Below, one piece after another: positions 18,798 to 29,288 of a DNA stretch of 64,000 bases; the first letter of the stretch is position 1; every line of letters begins with the position of its first letter. The stretch is taken from the NCBI RefSeq assembly GCF_000203935.1, contig NC_008577.1, positions 3,162,001-3,226,000 on the forward strand, written 5' to 3'. Under the pieces are notes generated by a model. It did not search any database. It saw nothing but the letters and a program-made list of their open reading frames with translations, and was not told where the DNA came from. Position numbers and translations under genes: made by a program. This stretch comes from Shewanella sp. ANA-3. GTDB lineage: Bacteria > Pseudomonadota > Gammaproteobacteria > Enterobacterales > Shewanellaceae.

Positions 18798-20177
18798 CTA
18801 TTTCTTGCGCCAAGTGGTACCGCTTGGACCATCTTCTAAGACTACGCCAAGCTCATTTAACCGATTACGCGCAACATCAGCCGCAGGCCAATCTTTCTCG
18901 GCGCGGGCACGATTACGCTCAACGATCAGCGCTTCAATCTCTGCCACTTCATCATCGCTCCCCTCACCTTTAAAGAAGGCATCGGGCGCTTGGTGCAATA
19001 ATCCCAACACATCGGCCAGTTGCTTCATGGCAACAGCCATAGCTGACGCCTGCGCCATATCGGTGGTTTTCAAGCGGTTGATCTCACGTACCATATCAAA
19101 CAGCACTGAGTAAGCTTCTGGCGTATTAAAGTCATCGTCCATGGCCGCTTTAAACTTAGCGACAAACTCTTCCGCAGGTGCTGCTGTAACAGTCAGGTCA
19201 ACATCTTTAATCGCAGTGTATAAACGCTCTAAGGCGGCACGTGCCTGCTTGAGGTTTTCTTCTGAGTAGTTGATTTGGCTACGATAGTGACCCGATAGCA
19301 GGAAGTAACGCACGGTTTCAGCGTCGTAATGGCCTAATACATCACGAATGGTGAAGAAGTTACCTAAAGACTTTGACATCTTCTCACGGTCAACCATCAC
19401 CATGCCAGTGTGCATCCAGTAATTCACGTATGGCGTATCATGGGCGCAGCAAGACTGAGCAATTTCGTTCTCATGGTGCGGGAATTGTAAATCTGAACCG
19501 CCACCGTGAATATCGAAATGCAGACCTAAGTGCTTGCTGTTCATTGCCGAACATTCGATATGCCAGCCTGGACGACCCGGCCCCCATGGTGATTCCCATG
19601 TTGGCTCGCCCGGTTTAGACATTTTCCACAGCACGAAATCCATTGGATTTTGCTTGTTATCGTCAACCTCAACCCGTGCACCCGCCTGTAATTGCTCCAG
19701 GTTCTGGCCTGATAGGCGGCCGTATTCAGGGAAAGAGGCCACACTGAACAGCACATCGCCATCGGCAGCCACATAGGCATGACCACGGGCCAGTAAACGC
19801 TCAACCATATCGATGATTTCGGCAATGTGCAGAGTGGCACGTGGCTCGAAATCGGGACGGATCATATTCAGCGCATCGAAATCCTTGTGCATTTCACCAA
19901 TCAAGCGATCGGTTAATGTATTGCAATCTTCTTGATTTTCGTTGGCGCGTTTGATGATTTTGTCATCAATATCGGTAATGTTACGTTGAAAATTCACTTC
20001 ATAACCCGCATAACGCAGGTAGCGAACGATCATATCGAAGGAAACAAAAGTACGCCCATGGCCAATATGACACAGATCGTATACGGTCACCCCGCATACA
20101 TACATCCCAACTTTTCCGGGAGTAATTGGCTTAAATTCCTGTTTTTGACGGGTAATACTGTTGTAAATCTTCAACAT
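18798..20177 (-). CDS. cysS: CysS, cysteinyl-tRNA synthetase
   Basis: Class I aminoacyl-tRNA synthetase of 459 aa that charges tRNA-Cys. The start at 20177 is preferred (MLKIYNS, matching the family). A longer frame to 20216 adds 13 unmatched residues. The Zn ligand Cys28 is in [14 protein letters not shown] is at 37-40, and KMSKS is present ([11 protein letters not shown]). Zn ligands Cys and His lie in the ECSAMN and HHENE segments. It converges with folD and is divergent from ppiB, a common arrangement. Confidence 0.97.
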   Translation of the reverse strand: MLKIYNSITRQKQEFKPITPGKVGMYVCGVTVYDLCHIGHGRTFVSFDMIVRYLRYAGYEVNFQRNITDIDDKIIKRANENQEDCNTLTDRLIGEMHKDFDALNMIRPDFEPRATLHIAEIIDMVERLLARGHAYVAADGDVLFSVASFPEYGRLSGQNLEQLQAGARVEVDDNKQNPMDFVLWKMSKPGEPTWESPWGPGRPGWHIECSAMNSKHLGLHFDIHGGGSDLQFPHHENEIAQSCCAHDTPYVNYWMHTGMVMVDREKMSKSLGNFFTIRDVLGHYDAETVRYFLLSGHYRSQINYSEENLKQARAALERLYTAIKDVDLTVTAAPAEEFVAKFKAAMDDDFNTPEAYSVLFDMVREINRLKTTDMAQASAMAVAMKQLADVLGLLHQAPDAFFKGEGSDDEVAEIEALIVERNRARAEKDWPAADVARNRLNELGVVLEDGPSGTTWRKK

Positions 20178-20317
20178 CGGCATTCTCTTCAATGATAGAT
20201 TCGAGTGTAAAATCAAGGGGTCAGTCTACCACGCTGGCGAGGGTTTTGAATACTGCACTTTGCGTGCAATCCGAGATAAGTTAGAATCGCGCCACTATTT
20301 ACTGAGAGTATGAAAAC

Positions 20318-20809
20318 ATGATCACATTACACACTAATTTTGGCGACATTAAACTGCAACTGAACGCCGAAAAAGCACCGCTGACTGTGGCAAACTTTAT
20401 GAAATATGTTGACGAAGGTTTCTTCGACGGCACCATTTTCCACCGTGTAATTGACGGCTTTATGATCCAAGGCGGTGGCTTTACCGCTGAAATGAGCCAA
20501 AAACGTTGCCATGAGCCAGTGAAAAACGAAGCCAACAACGGTTTATCAAACCGTACTGGTACTATCGCGATGGCGCGTACTTCTGATCCACACTCAGCGA
20601 CGGCTCAGTTCTTCATCAACGTCAACGATAACACCTTCCTCGATTTCAAATCTGAAAGCATGCAAGGTTGGGGTTACTGCGTATTTGGTGAAGTGGTTGA
20701 AGGCATGGACATCGTTGAAAAAATCAAAGCTGTCAGCACTGGTAACCGTGGCATGCACCAAGATGTGCCATTAGAAGCGGTTGTGATTGAAAAAGTCAGT
20801 GCGGCCTAA
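20318..20809 (+). CDS. ppiB: PpiB, cytoplasmic cyclophilin
   Basis: Peptidyl-prolyl cis-trans isomerase of 163 aa. Cyclophilin core motifs [30 protein letters not shown] and [14 protein letters not shown] are all present, and there is no signal peptide, so the protein is cytoplasmic. lpxH begins 9 bases after its stop, so the two form a small operon. Confidence 0.96.
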   Translation: MITLHTNFGDIKLQLNAEKAPLTVANFMKYVDEGFFDGTIFHRVIDGFMIQGGGFTAEMSQKRCHEPVKNEANNGLSNRTGTIAMARTSDPHSATAQFFINVNDNTFLDFKSESMQGWGYCVFGEVVEGMDIVEKIKAVSTGNRGMHQDVPLEAVVIEKVSAA

Positions 20810-20818
20810 TTCCCTAGG

Positions 20819-21538
20819 ATGCGGACCTTATTTATTGGCGATCTGCACTTAAGTGCCGATCGCCTCGATATCACCCAAGCCTTTAATCGTTTCCTCGATA
20901 CAGAACTTGATGATGCCGATGCCCTCTATATTCTGGGGGATTTATTTGAGGTATGGGTCGGCGACGATTTAGCCGCGCCTTTTGCCCTCGAATTAGCGCG
21001 CAAGCTCAATCAAGTCTCCCAAAGATTGCCCATCTACTTTATTCACGGTAATCGTGACTTTATGTTAGGCAAACAATTTGCCGATGTTGCGGGCATGCAA
21101 ATGTTGCCCGAAGTCACTTGTTTAGATCTCTATGGTGTGAATACGGTTATCTTGCACGGCGATAGCCTGTGCACCTTAGATAAAGCCTACCAACGCTTTC
21201 GCAAATTACGCAGTTTTGCCTTCGCCCGTTGGCTGTATAGCTGTTTGCCGAAGAAAAAACGTCAAGCCATTGCCAATAAAATCCGCAGTAATAGCCAAAG
21301 CAGCAATCAACAAAAAAGCTATGTCATCATGGATGTGGAACCTAGTGCGGTGGATGCGTTATTTGCCCAGAGCCACTGTAAACAGATGATCCACGGTCAT
21401 ACCCACAGACCCGCCATCCACGAGTTCACTAACGGCTGTAAACGTATTGTGGTCGGTGATTGGTACGAGCAAGGCAGTGTGTTGGTGGTCAGCTCCGACG
21501 GCGTAGATTTAAAAAGCCTGCCCTTCGACGCCAGCTAA
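20819..21538 (+). CDS. lpxH: LpxH, UDP-2,3-diacylglucosamine pyrophosphatase
   Basis: Lipid A biosynthesis enzyme of 239 aa that hydrolyses UDP-2,3-diacylglucosamine to lipid X and UMP at the inner-membrane surface. The calcineurin-like metal site is clear: Asp8-X-His10 (GDLHLS), GD at 40-41, GNRD at 77-80, a HGDSL segment and the C-terminal GHTHRP. Together with ppiB it forms a two-gene unit. Confidence 0.96.
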   Translation: MRTLFIGDLHLSADRLDITQAFNRFLDTELDDADALYILGDLFEVWVGDDLAAPFALELARKLNQVSQRLPIYFIHGNRDFMLGKQFADVAGMQMLPEVTCLDLYGVNTVILHGDSLCTLDKAYQRFRKLRSFAFARWLYSCLPKKKRQAIANKIRSNSQSSNQQKSYVIMDVEPSAVDALFAQSHCKQMIHGHTHRPAIHEFTNGCKRIVVGDWYEQGSVLVVSSDGVDLKSLPFDAS

Positions 21539-21611
21539 GCACCTATAGCGCCCTCACCATTAACACATTGAACCGCTTAGGCCTCATACCTGAATATGGT
21601 GAGGCCGCTAT

Positions 21612-21665
21612 TTGTATTGCCACTAGGCAACTGAGGGTTATTTCAACTAGGCAACTAAGGGTTGA
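21612..21665. repeat. short tandem duplication at the miaE 3' end
   Basis: The sequence ACTAGGCAACT(G/A)AGGGTT occurs twice, once across the miaE stop codon and once just downstream (about 21622-21640 and 21645-21664). It duplicates the last codons plus stop. Confidence 0.6.
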
Positions 21666-22435
21666 CCACTGTGGAAATGAAACTCGTCATCGGGCGCCAT
21701 AATTAATTCGGCTTCCCTCTCGCCAAAATAAGCCACCCGCTCGGTAATATCCTCCGTTGAAACGAGCTGCGCCAGCTTAAGATAATCCTCAAAATGACGT
21801 GCCTCAGAGCGCAGCAAGGACACATAAAACTTACTTAACTCTGTATCCAAGTAAGGCGCTAATTTGGCAAAGCGCTCACAGGAGCGCGCCTCAATGTACG
21901 CTCCCACAATCAACTTATCCCGCAGAATATCCTTCTCATGGGTGGTCACGTGGCTCATCATGCCCTTTGCGTAACGCCCTGCACGAATATTGCGATACGG
22001 AATGTGCCGTGCATGCATCAGCTCCAGCACTTGCTCAAAATGATGGAATTCTTCTTTTATTAAACGGATCAGTGGCGGAATAAGATCCTGAGCAAAAGCA
22101 AAATGTTGATTCGGCTGTAGATTGGCAACCAGCTCGTTCTTTTTGACATCGCGAGCTAAAAATAGCTCGATATCGCGATCCTTGTGATAAACAAATTCCT
22201 CATAGGGTTTTGCCCACGCCAATAGCGATTGCCCGCTGTCTTTATCCAAGGCGTATCGCCTCAACAAGAACATCGCAGTCTGCGCCGCTTTTAGCTCACA
22301 ATTACAGTGGTCGATTAAGAGTTCATCTAACGAGGCAGAGGCTCGTGCCATATCAATCCAAGTTTGCGGCGTCTCACAACGAAGAAACGCATGAACAGGT
22401 GCCAATAATTGCTGCATGGGATCACTCAAAATCAT
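21647..22435 (-). CDS. miaE: MiaE, tRNA 2-methylthio-N6-isopentenyladenosine hydroxylase
   Basis: Non-haem di-iron monooxygenase, up to 262 aa, that hydroxylates ms2i6A37 to ms2io6A37 in tRNAs, an oxygen-dependent modification. Ferritin-like carboxylate/His ligands are visible in ELKAAQ, EEFHHF, EARSCERF and EARHFEDY. An internal ATG at 22417 (MQQLLAPV) has a better ribosome site (GAGTGA) and aligns with the Salmonella protein as I recall it, so the true start may be 18 bases shorter. The gene converges with lpxH. Confidence 0.93.
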   Translation of the reverse strand: MILSDPMQQLLAPVHAFLRCETPQTWIDMARASASLDELLIDHCNCELKAAQTAMFLLRRYALDKDSGQSLLAWAKPYEEFVYHKDRDIELFLARDVKKNELVANLQPNQHFAFAQDLIPPLIRLIKEEFHHFEQVLELMHARHIPYRNIRAGRYAKGMMSHVTTHEKDILRDKLIVGAYIEARSCERFAKLAPYLDTELSKFYVSLLRSEARHFEDYLKLAQLVSTEDITERVAYFGEREAELIMAPDDEFHFHSGQPLVA

Positions 22436-22696
22436 TAAAAAAATATCGTCATATTTTACGCGTAATTATCGACAAGCTATAGCTTTACACCGCAGTAAAC
22501 TTGACGAGATGAACTTTTTGTTCAATAAATAATCTACACCTTAAGAACTGAGATCCTGATCACATAGCGTCTCAATTCGGAGTGTACACAGTCGGGCGTT
22601 GAGGGATAGGAGAGCGTTTAACCCTGATTGTAGAGCTGTTGTCAGCTCGTCTGACGTTTGGCGAGCCATCATCAATGCTGAACAAGGATAATTATA

Positions 22697-23293
22697 ATGA
22701 TACTGAATCACTTAATGGGGTTATACACTCATCCAAAACAAGAGTGGCACGCGATTGAGAAGAATCACGAGGCACTCAAAAGTAGTTTAAGTCACGTTAT
22801 TCTCATCGCACTCATTCCGGCTGTCTGTAGCTTTATCGCCACCGCATATATTGGTTGGAATCCGGGTTCGGGCGATCCGATTTATCTCACACCACAAAGC
22901 GCCATGTTTATGTCCGTTGGCATGTACTTTGGACTGATTGCGGGCGTCTTTGCCCTCGCCTATTTAGCCTACTGGATGGCCAAAACCTTCGATGCCCAAC
23001 CAACTTTCACCCAGGCATTAGAACTCGCATCCTACACTGCAACACCGCTGTTTATGGTCGGTCTGGCAGCCCTCTACCCGGTACTCTGGTTTATTATGAT
23101 TGTTGGGTTGGTTGGCTTAGCCTACTCGGTTTATCTGCTGTACGCAGGTGTACCCATCATTATGAATATCCCTGAAGAGAAAGGCTTTATTTACGCCAGC
23201 TCTATGGTCACTGCGGGTTTAGTGCTCTTGGTCGGTCTAATGGCCACCAGCGTAATCCTCTGGAGTATTGGCTTTGGTCCTATGTACCAATAA
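22697..23293 (+). CDS. Yip1-family integral membrane protein
   Basis: Protein of 198 aa with about five hydrophobic segments. The N-terminal motif with GLYTHPKQEW resembles the YIP1/DUF1282 family seen in gammaproteobacteria. Inner-membrane location is likely; the function is unknown. AAGGA lies 9 bases before the ATG. The leader contains GAGCTG-TTGT-CAGCTC (22633-22648), a small hairpin that might act in the mRNA. Confidence 0.75.
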   Translation: MILNHLMGLYTHPKQEWHAIEKNHEALKSSLSHVILIALIPAVCSFIATAYIGWNPGSGDPIYLTPQSAMFMSVGMYFGLIAGVFALAYLAYWMAKTFDAQPTFTQALELASYTATPLFMVGLAALYPVLWFIMIVGLVGLAYSVYLLYAGVPIIMNIPEEKGFIYASSMVTAGLVLLVGLMATSVILWSIGFGPMYQ

Positions 23294-23385
23294 GGTATAA
23301 GTAGACGTTTAGTCGACATGCAACAGATGGCTTAAAAGAAGCGATAACAGCTGATAAAAATGGTGAAATCTAAAAGATGTAAAAA

Positions 23386-23425
23386 GCAAAGGCCCTTAGG
23401 TTTTATATCACTAAGGGCCTTTTTA
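23386..23425. terminator. bidirectional terminator between the Yip1 gene and glnS
   Basis: AAAGGCCCTTAG / CTAAGGGCCTTT (23388-23399 and 23411-23422) with an 11-base loop, and A and T runs outside. Confidence 0.88.
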
Positions 23426-23502
23426 TTCGTTGATGCTGTTTGTTGCTAGCAGCGACAGTAATGCATCATAGCGCAGCCGCGATTATCGCGGCGAACGACT
23501 TA

Positions 23503-25173
23503 CTATTCAAACGAGTCACGCAGTGCAACTGTTAGGTTAAAGACTAAATGCTCGGCAGATGAGTCTTTATTGTCAGCACAGAAATAACCTTCACGTTCAA
23601 ACTGGTATGCTTTTTCCGCTGGCGCATTAACAAGACTTGCCTCAACTAAACCATTAACCACTTCAAGTGAGTTAGGGTTAAGCACTTCATCCACGGTCTC
23701 TGCTGCTGCAGGATTTGGATCCGTGAACAAGCGTTGGTATAAACGGAATTCCGCAGGTTTGGCCGTAGTCGCTTCAACCCAATGGATTACGCCTTTTACC
23801 TTGCGACCATCGGCAGGGTTTTTACCCAAGGTATCCGCATCGTAGCTACAGTAAACCGTGGTGATATTGCCTTCGCTGTCTTTGTCACAACGCTCAGCCT
23901 TAATCACATAAGCATTACGCAGGCGCACTTCTTTGCCCATCACTAGACGCTTGTACTGCTTATTGGCTTCTTCTCTGAAGTCCGCCACATCGATATACAG
24001 TTCGCGGCCAAAGGCAAGTTCGCGTGTGCCCATGCTTTCATCGCTTGGGTGAGAAGCCGCTTGAATCGTCTCGATTTGACCTTCTGGGTAGTTCTCAATC
24101 ACGACTTTTAATGGGCGCAGTACGGCCATCGCACGTGGCGCATGCTCGTTAAGCTCTTCACGGATACAAGCATCCAGCATTGCCGCTTCAATCATGTTTT
24201 CTTGCTTAGTGATACCAATACGTTGGCAAAACTCGCGGATAGACGCTGGGGTATAACCACGACGACGCAGGCCAGCAATTGTTGGCATACGTGGGTCATC
24301 CCATCCAGAAACTAACTTACGCGTCACTAAGTCATTTAATTTACGCTTAGACATCAGCGTATATTCAAGATTTAAGCGAGAAAATTCGTACTGACGGGTA
24401 CGGTTCGGCGCTTGAAAATCATCTAAATTGTCGAGAACCCAATCGTAAAGACGACGGTTGTCTTGGAACTCAAGCGTACATAACGAGTGAGTAATGTGCT
24501 CCAGCGCGTCAGAAATACAGTGAGTGAAGTCGTACATTGGGTAAATGCACCACTTGTCACCCGTTTGATGATGGTGAGCGAAACGAATACGGTAAATCAC
24601 CGGATCGCGCATACACATGAAAGGCGATGCCATGTCGATTTTGGCACGCAGCGCACACTCACCTTCTTTGAATTCACCCTTACGCATTTTTTCAAACAAT
24701 TGCAGGTTTTCTTCAACGGAAGTGTCACGGTACGGGCTGTTTTTACCCGGCTCTTTTAAGGTGCCACGGTATTCGCGGGTTTCATCGGCATTGAGGAAAC
24801 ACACATAGGCTAAGCCTTTATTGATCAACTCAACCGCGTATTGGTGTAATTGGTCGAAATAGTTAGAGGAATAACGAACCTCACCATCCCACTGGAATCC
24901 CAACCAACGCACATCCGCCTGAATAGAATTCACATAATCGATGTCTTCTTTTTCAGGATTGGTATCATCAAAACGTAAATTACAAAGGCCTTGGTAATCG
25001 CGCGCGATGCCGAAGTTCAAACAGATAGACTTAGCATGACCAATATGCAGATAACCATTTGGCTCGGGAGGAAAACGCGTCTGCACACTGGTGTGCTTAC
25101 CGCTTTTCAGATCCTCATCAATGATATTACGGATAAAGTTACTCGGACGTACTTCAGTGTCCACATGACTCAT
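23503..25173 (-). CDS. glnS: GlnS, glutaminyl-tRNA synthetase
   Basis: Class I synthetase of 556 aa that charges tRNA-Gln directly. The start at 25173 follows GAGGAATTCC and gives [10 protein letters not shown]. The HIGH motif is at 43-46 ([14 protein letters not shown]) and the KMSKS equivalent is LMSKRK. The C-terminal beta-barrel anticodon domains are complete. It is a single-gene unit between two terminators. Confidence 0.97.
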   Translation of the reverse strand: MSHVDTEVRPSNFIRNIIDEDLKSGKHTSVQTRFPPEPNGYLHIGHAKSICLNFGIARDYQGLCNLRFDDTNPEKEDIDYVNSIQADVRWLGFQWDGEVRYSSNYFDQLHQYAVELINKGLAYVCFLNADETREYRGTLKEPGKNSPYRDTSVEENLQLFEKMRKGEFKEGECALRAKIDMASPFMCMRDPVIYRIRFAHHHQTGDKWCIYPMYDFTHCISDALEHITHSLCTLEFQDNRRLYDWVLDNLDDFQAPNRTRQYEFSRLNLEYTLMSKRKLNDLVTRKLVSGWDDPRMPTIAGLRRRGYTPASIREFCQRIGITKQENMIEAAMLDACIREELNEHAPRAMAVLRPLKVVIENYPEGQIETIQAASHPSDESMGTRELAFGRELYIDVADFREEANKQYKRLVMGKEVRLRNAYVIKAERCDKDSEGNITTVYCSYDADTLGKNPADGRKVKGVIHWVEATTAKPAEFRLYQRLFTDPNPAAAETVDEVLNPNSLEVVNGLVEASLVNAPAEKAYQFEREGYFCADNKDSSAEHLVFNLTVALRDSFE

Positions 25174-25289
25174 GGAATTCCTCTTTGCGAACAATGGCAA
25201 TTTTAACAAAACCCGCATGATCCTACAGATCTCGGCCAGTTACAATGCCCAGTATAAAAAACTATGGTTTATGGCATGGATAGTAAAAC

Positions 25290-25320
25290 AATAAAAGCAG
25301 CCATGAAAGCTGCTTTTATC
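25290..25320 (-). terminator. feoB terminator
   Basis: AAAAGCAGC / GCTGCTTTT (25293-25301 and 25309-25317) with loop CATGAAA; on the minus strand it is followed by TATTGTTTT. It marks the end of feoAB. Confidence 0.82.
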
Positions 25321-25356
25321 TTTGTCATTACTAAGCTGACATTTATTACTCAGCGG

Positions 25357-27651
25357 TTACTCGGTAATGATCCTAACGCCTGGAATGATCTGTTGGGTTC
25401 TACGGCCCTTACGTTTGAGCCACAGATAGAACACCACAAGCGCCACGAGGAAGAAACCAATCCACAGACTCGATTGCAGTGGATGTGCGCCAAAGGTCGC
25501 CGCTTGGTAAGCAATGGTTGCACTGCCGTAGGCCAGTGAGAATGTCCAAGTGGCAGCAAAGGTTGCCCAGCGAGTACCAAACTCATTCACTAAGGCGCCC
25601 ATCGCGGCGACACAAGGAGTATAGAGTAAGATAAACAGCAGATAAGCAAACGCCGCGACCGTAGTGGTGAAGCCTGACTGCAAGGCACTAAAGGTTGATG
25701 TTGCGACACCTTGCGCCTCTGCGGCAACATCGGTACTCGAGACATCACCCACAGATAACTTAAGTGGATCTTCTAAATCCAAACCGAATAAGTTAGCAGG
25801 AATCGTCGCCAATGCTTCGCTGAAACTGTCAGCCAATGGTGTTAATTCGCCATCGTCATGAGCAGCATTGGTATATAAGCTGTTGAGTGTACCGACTACC
25901 GCTTCTTTAGCGAAAATACCCGTGATAATACCCACAGTCGCAGGCCAGTTATCTTGCTCAATCCCCATTGGAGCAAAGATAGGAGTCACCTTTTGGCTCG
26001 CCACACTTAAGAGTGACGCTTGGCTATCTTCATGGCCAAAAGTGCCATCAACCCCAATCGCATTGATAAAGTTCAGCAGGGTTACCACAAGTACGATGGT
26101 TTTACCCGCACCTAAGATAAAGCTCTTAGTCCGCTTACCGGTACGCACCATCACGGCTTTAAATTTTGGCAGTTCATAGCTTGGCAGCTCCATCACCACC
26201 GCACTGCTAGTACCGGGTAATAAGGTGCTACGCAGTAATAATCCAGTACCAATCGCCGCAAAAATCCCAATCACATACAGTAAAAACACTAGGTTTTGAC
26301 CAGAATCAGGGAAGAAGGCCGCCGCAAATAGCGCATACACAGGTAAACGCGCACCGCAGGACATAAAAGGAGCCATCATACCTGTCACGATACGCTCACG
26401 CTCACTGCCTAAGGTACGGGTCGCCATAATGGCTGGCACCGAACAACCAAAGCCCACAATCATAGGTACGAAGGCTTTACCCGGTAGGCCAATACGGCGC
26501 ATTAAGCCATCCACCACGAAGGCCGCGCGGGCCATATAGCCTGAACTTTCAAGAATAGATAAACCGAGGAATAGCGCTGCGATAACCGGAATAAAGGTTG
26601 AAACGGTTTGAATACCTTGACCGACACCACCCGCAAGAATCGTCACAAGCCAGGCCGGCGCGCCGATATTGCCAAGCAATGCACCAAAATGGTCTACCAG
26701 CAATGCCCCGACAAACACATCGAAGAAATCGATAAACGCACTGCCAATGTTGATGCTGAACATAAACATCAGATACATGACAAATAAAAACACCGGAATG
26801 CCAAGTACGGGATGTAAAACTAATTTATCGAGTTTGTCACTTAAGGTTAGGAAGCCATCCGCTTTCACTGAACCCTGGAATACACGCTCGACAAAGTTAA
26901 AACGTGTCGTGGCGACCAGTACTTCGATGTCATGCCCTTGCTGCGCAATTTGCTGGGTGCAAGTATTCACTTCATCCTGCAGTTCAGCGTTTTTACAACT
27001 GCCACAACCAGAACCATTACCTAACATCGCCAAGGCGCGGCCACGGCTTAAGTTGGGATCTTTACTGCAAAGGAGTTGCACACCCGCTTCAATTTGTTCG
27101 TCGTAATCGAGTATTAAAGGTGCTTCTGATACGCGGCCTTGGAGTAAGTCCAATACCTGCGCTTGCACTTTGGCCACATCGGCAGGGTCGCGAGAACACA
27201 CGCCAATCACAGGACAACCTAACTCTTGGCTCATTTTCTTTAAATCGACACGGATCCCACGCTTGATGGCCGCATCGATTTTATTCAATACCACCACCAT
27301 AGGAATAGACAGCTCGCGAAGCTGTGCCGTCAAATAGAGGTGACGCTCAATATTGGTCGCATCGACTAAGTTGATGATGCCATCGACACGTTGTTCGGCG
27401 AGGTACTGCTGAGCAATCTGCTCATCGAGGGAACAATCACAACTGTTACCCGCAGGGAGTAAATCGTAAATGCCGGGTAAGTCGGTTAAATAAACGTCGG
27501 CGCCATTAAGGGTAAAATGACCGGTTTTTTTCTCAACGGTCACACCGGACCAGTTGCCTACTTGTTGATTCGCGCCCGTTAGCGCGTTAAAGAGTGTTGA
27601 TTTTCCCGCGTTTGGGTTACCAACAGTGACGCAATGAAACTGCTTAGTCAT
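25357..27651 (-). CDS. feoB: FeoB, ferrous iron permease with G-protein domain
   Basis: Inner-membrane Fe(II) transporter of 764 aa. The N-terminal cytoplasmic GTPase has G1 GNPNAGKS at 11-18, DLPG (G3) and NKID (G4), followed by the helical GDI region. The membrane domain has the gating repeats (GFGCSVPAIMATR and the C-terminal half with YTPCVAAMGAL). An extra cysteine-rich loop (GSGCGSCKN) lies between the GTPase and membrane domains. It overlaps feoA by 8 bases. No FeoC reading frame is visible after it. Its place beside the metal-reduction genes fits uptake of Fe(II) made by ferric reduction. Confidence 0.97.
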   Translation of the reverse strand: MTKQFHCVTVGNPNAGKSTLFNALTGANQQVGNWSGVTVEKKTGHFTLNGADVYLTDLPGIYDLLPAGNSCDCSLDEQIAQQYLAEQRVDGIINLVDATNIERHLYLTAQLRELSIPMVVVLNKIDAAIKRGIRVDLKKMSQELGCPVIGVCSRDPADVAKVQAQVLDLLQGRVSEAPLILDYDEQIEAGVQLLCSKDPNLSRGRALAMLGNGSGCGSCKNAELQDEVNTCTQQIAQQGHDIEVLVATTRFNFVERVFQGSVKADGFLTLSDKLDKLVLHPVLGIPVFLFVMYLMFMFSINIGSAFIDFFDVFVGALLVDHFGALLGNIGAPAWLVTILAGGVGQGIQTVSTFIPVIAALFLGLSILESSGYMARAAFVVDGLMRRIGLPGKAFVPMIVGFGCSVPAIMATRTLGSERERIVTGMMAPFMSCGARLPVYALFAAAFFPDSGQNLVFLLYVIGIFAAIGTGLLLRSTLLPGTSSAVVMELPSYELPKFKAVMVRTGKRTKSFILGAGKTIVLVVTLLNFINAIGVDGTFGHEDSQASLLSVASQKVTPIFAPMGIEQDNWPATVGIITGIFAKEAVVGTLNSLYTNAAHDDGELTPLADSFSEALATIPANLFGLDLEDPLKLSVGDVSSTDVAAEAQGVATSTFSALQSGFTTTVAAFAYLLFILLYTPCVAAMGALVNEFGTRWATFAATWTFSLAYGSATIAYQAATFGAHPLQSSLWIGFFLVALVVFYLWLKRKGRRTQQIIPGVRIITE

Positions 27652-27883
27652 TCGCCTTTTCCACCTCTATGATGTCTGCCAGATCTCTGCGCATACAAAG
27701 CTTACTGCCACGAATATCCAACTCTAAACCAGAGCCCATTGGCGCTCTGCGGATCAACGAAAATCGTGTATTTGGGGTGATACCCATGGATAATAATTTA
27801 CGCTTCACTGTCTGCGGCAGATCTAATCGCCCGATTTCAGAAATAATGCCACGGTCACCGGGACTGAGTTCGCTTAACTTCAT
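27644..27883 (-). CDS. feoA: FeoA, ferrous iron transport accessory protein
   Basis: Small cytoplasmic SH3-like protein of 79 aa that supports FeoB. The family text MKLSELSPGDRG and RRAPMGSGLELDIRGSKLCMRRDLA is plain. It is first gene of feoAB, overlapping feoB by 8 bases. A Fur-like but weak match lies upstream at about 27988-28006. Confidence 0.95.
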   Translation of the reverse strand: MKLSELSPGDRGIISEIGRLDLPQTVKRKLLSMGITPNTRFSLIRRAPMGSGLELDIRGSKLCMRRDLADIIEVEKAND

Positions 27884-28309
27884 TACCTATTTCACCTTGT
27901 AACAGCTTCAGCTTGAAAAACTGCGCCCATTGTATCTGAGCGATGGCTCTAATAACTTTACCTAGATCAAGCTTTATGACTGGTAACGATAATAGTTTTC
28001 AATTGTGTTGAGTATTATGTGACAAAAATCTCAATGAATAAACGCCTGACCAAAAATAAAAATCCCCTTAAAGGTACATCACGCTGTGCAAGTTAGAGTA
28101 AAAGTCAACGAGCTGTAAACGAGTGCCCCACAAACCAAAGTGAGAACAAGATCACACTTCGTTATTTATCACGAGCAAAATCATCCTTCTTTACTGTCAA
28201 TGCCCACAAAAATGTTACGCGATTGTCGCAAATTTGTTCTAGTATTAATCAGCTAAATTAGCGATGTCGAAAGCTTGAAAAATAACAAATAAAACGCACT
28301 CGGGAATAG
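27884..28309. promoter_or_regulatory. divergent feoA-mtrD control region
   Basis: 426 bases with no gene. Toward feoA, GATAATAGTTTTCAATTGT at 27988-28006 matches a Fur box only partly. Toward mtrD there are two CRP-like sites: TGTGA-N6-TCTCA at 28018-28033 and TGAGA-N6-TCACA at 28141-28156, respectively 8/10 and 9/10 matches to TGTGA-N6-TCACA. CRP control of outer-membrane cytochromes is established in Shewanella; these exact sites are my inference. Confidence 0.5.
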
Positions 28310-29275
28310 ATGAACATGGATATTGGGTTAAAGTTCAAAAGCATAACTCAGGTTATGCTTGCTGTGATGTTATCGATACTCAGCCTTTCAACGTTAGCGA
28401 CACCTTGGGATGACAAGCCCCCCGAGGAGGTCGTCGCGACTTTGGACAAAAAATTTGCCGAAGGTAAGTACTCGGCCAAAGGGGCTGACACTTGCCTGAT
28501 GTGCCATAAGAAAAGTGCCACTGTAATGGCTATTTTTGATGGCGTACATGGCAATCCTAATATCAAAGATTCCCCCATGGCCGATTTACAGTGTGAGGCT
28601 TGCCACGGCCCGCTCGGTAATCATAACAAGGGCGGCAAAGAGCCGATGATCACCTTCGGCCAGAATTCCCCCGTTCCCGCGCAAAAACAAAACAGTGTCT
28701 GCATGAGTTGCCATAACGACGATCAACGCATCGCGTGGAAAGGCAATCACCATGACAATGCCGATATCCCCTGCAGTAGCTGCCACCAAGTACACGTAGC
28801 AAAAGACCCTATCAGCGACAAAGCCAACGAAGTGGCGATTTGTACCCAATGCCATACCCAGCAAAAAGCGGATATGCACAAACGCTCATCCCATCCATTG
28901 CAATGGCAACAAATGGTCTGTAGCGATTGCCACAATCCCCATGGCAGTTTAAATGATGCCAGTCTGAAGCAAATGAGCGTCAACGAAAACTGTTACAGCT
29001 GCCACGCTGAAAAACGCGGTCCTAAATTGTGGGAACATGCGCCAGTCACCGATAATTGCGCGAACTGCCATAACCCCCACGGCAGCGTCAACGAATCCAT
29101 GCTTATCAGCAAACCGCCACAGTTATGCCAACAATGCCACGCCTCCGATGGCCACAGCAGTAATGCTTACTTTGGTAATCAAACCAACGCCTTCACCTCG
29201 GGTAATTCCTGTATGAATTGCCATGGACAAGTGCATGGTTCAAACCATCCATCCGGCAAGTTACTCCAGAGATAA
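28310..29275 (+). CDS. mtrD: MtrD, periplasmic decahaem c-type cytochrome (MtrA family)
   Basis: Cytochrome of 321 aa with ten CXXCH haem sites (CLMCH, CEACH, CMSCH, CSSCH, CTQCH, CSDCH, CYSCH, CANCH, CQQCH, CMNCH). It is the DmsE/MtrA type that threads into an outer-membrane barrel and carries electrons across. The N-terminal signal is cleaved after about residue 30 (LSTLA). The haem text closely parallels MtrA in this same window. It is first gene of mtrDEF, the paralogue of mtrCAB. A second ATG two codons on is also possible. Confidence 0.95.
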   Translation: MNMDIGLKFKSITQVMLAVMLSILSLSTLATPWDDKPPEEVVATLDKKFAEGKYSAKGADTCLMCHKKSATVMAIFDGVHGNPNIKDSPMADLQCEACHGPLGNHNKGGKEPMITFGQNSPVPAQKQNSVCMSCHNDDQRIAWKGNHHDNADIPCSSCHQVHVAKDPISDKANEVAICTQCHTQQKADMHKRSSHPLQWQQMVCSDCHNPHGSLNDASLKQMSVNENCYSCHAEKRGPKLWEHAPVTDNCANCHNPHGSVNESMLISKPPQLCQQCHASDGHSSNAYFGNQTNAFTSGNSCMNCHGQVHGSNHPSGKLLQR

Positions 29276-29288
29276 CAAGGGAATGATC

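Noticed and set aside
25174..25356. feoC downstream of feoB
   Set aside because: No FeoC-like frame; only the terminator is seen.
27988..28006. Fur box for feoA
   Set aside because: Only about 11 of 19 positions match the consensus; too weak to annotate as a site.
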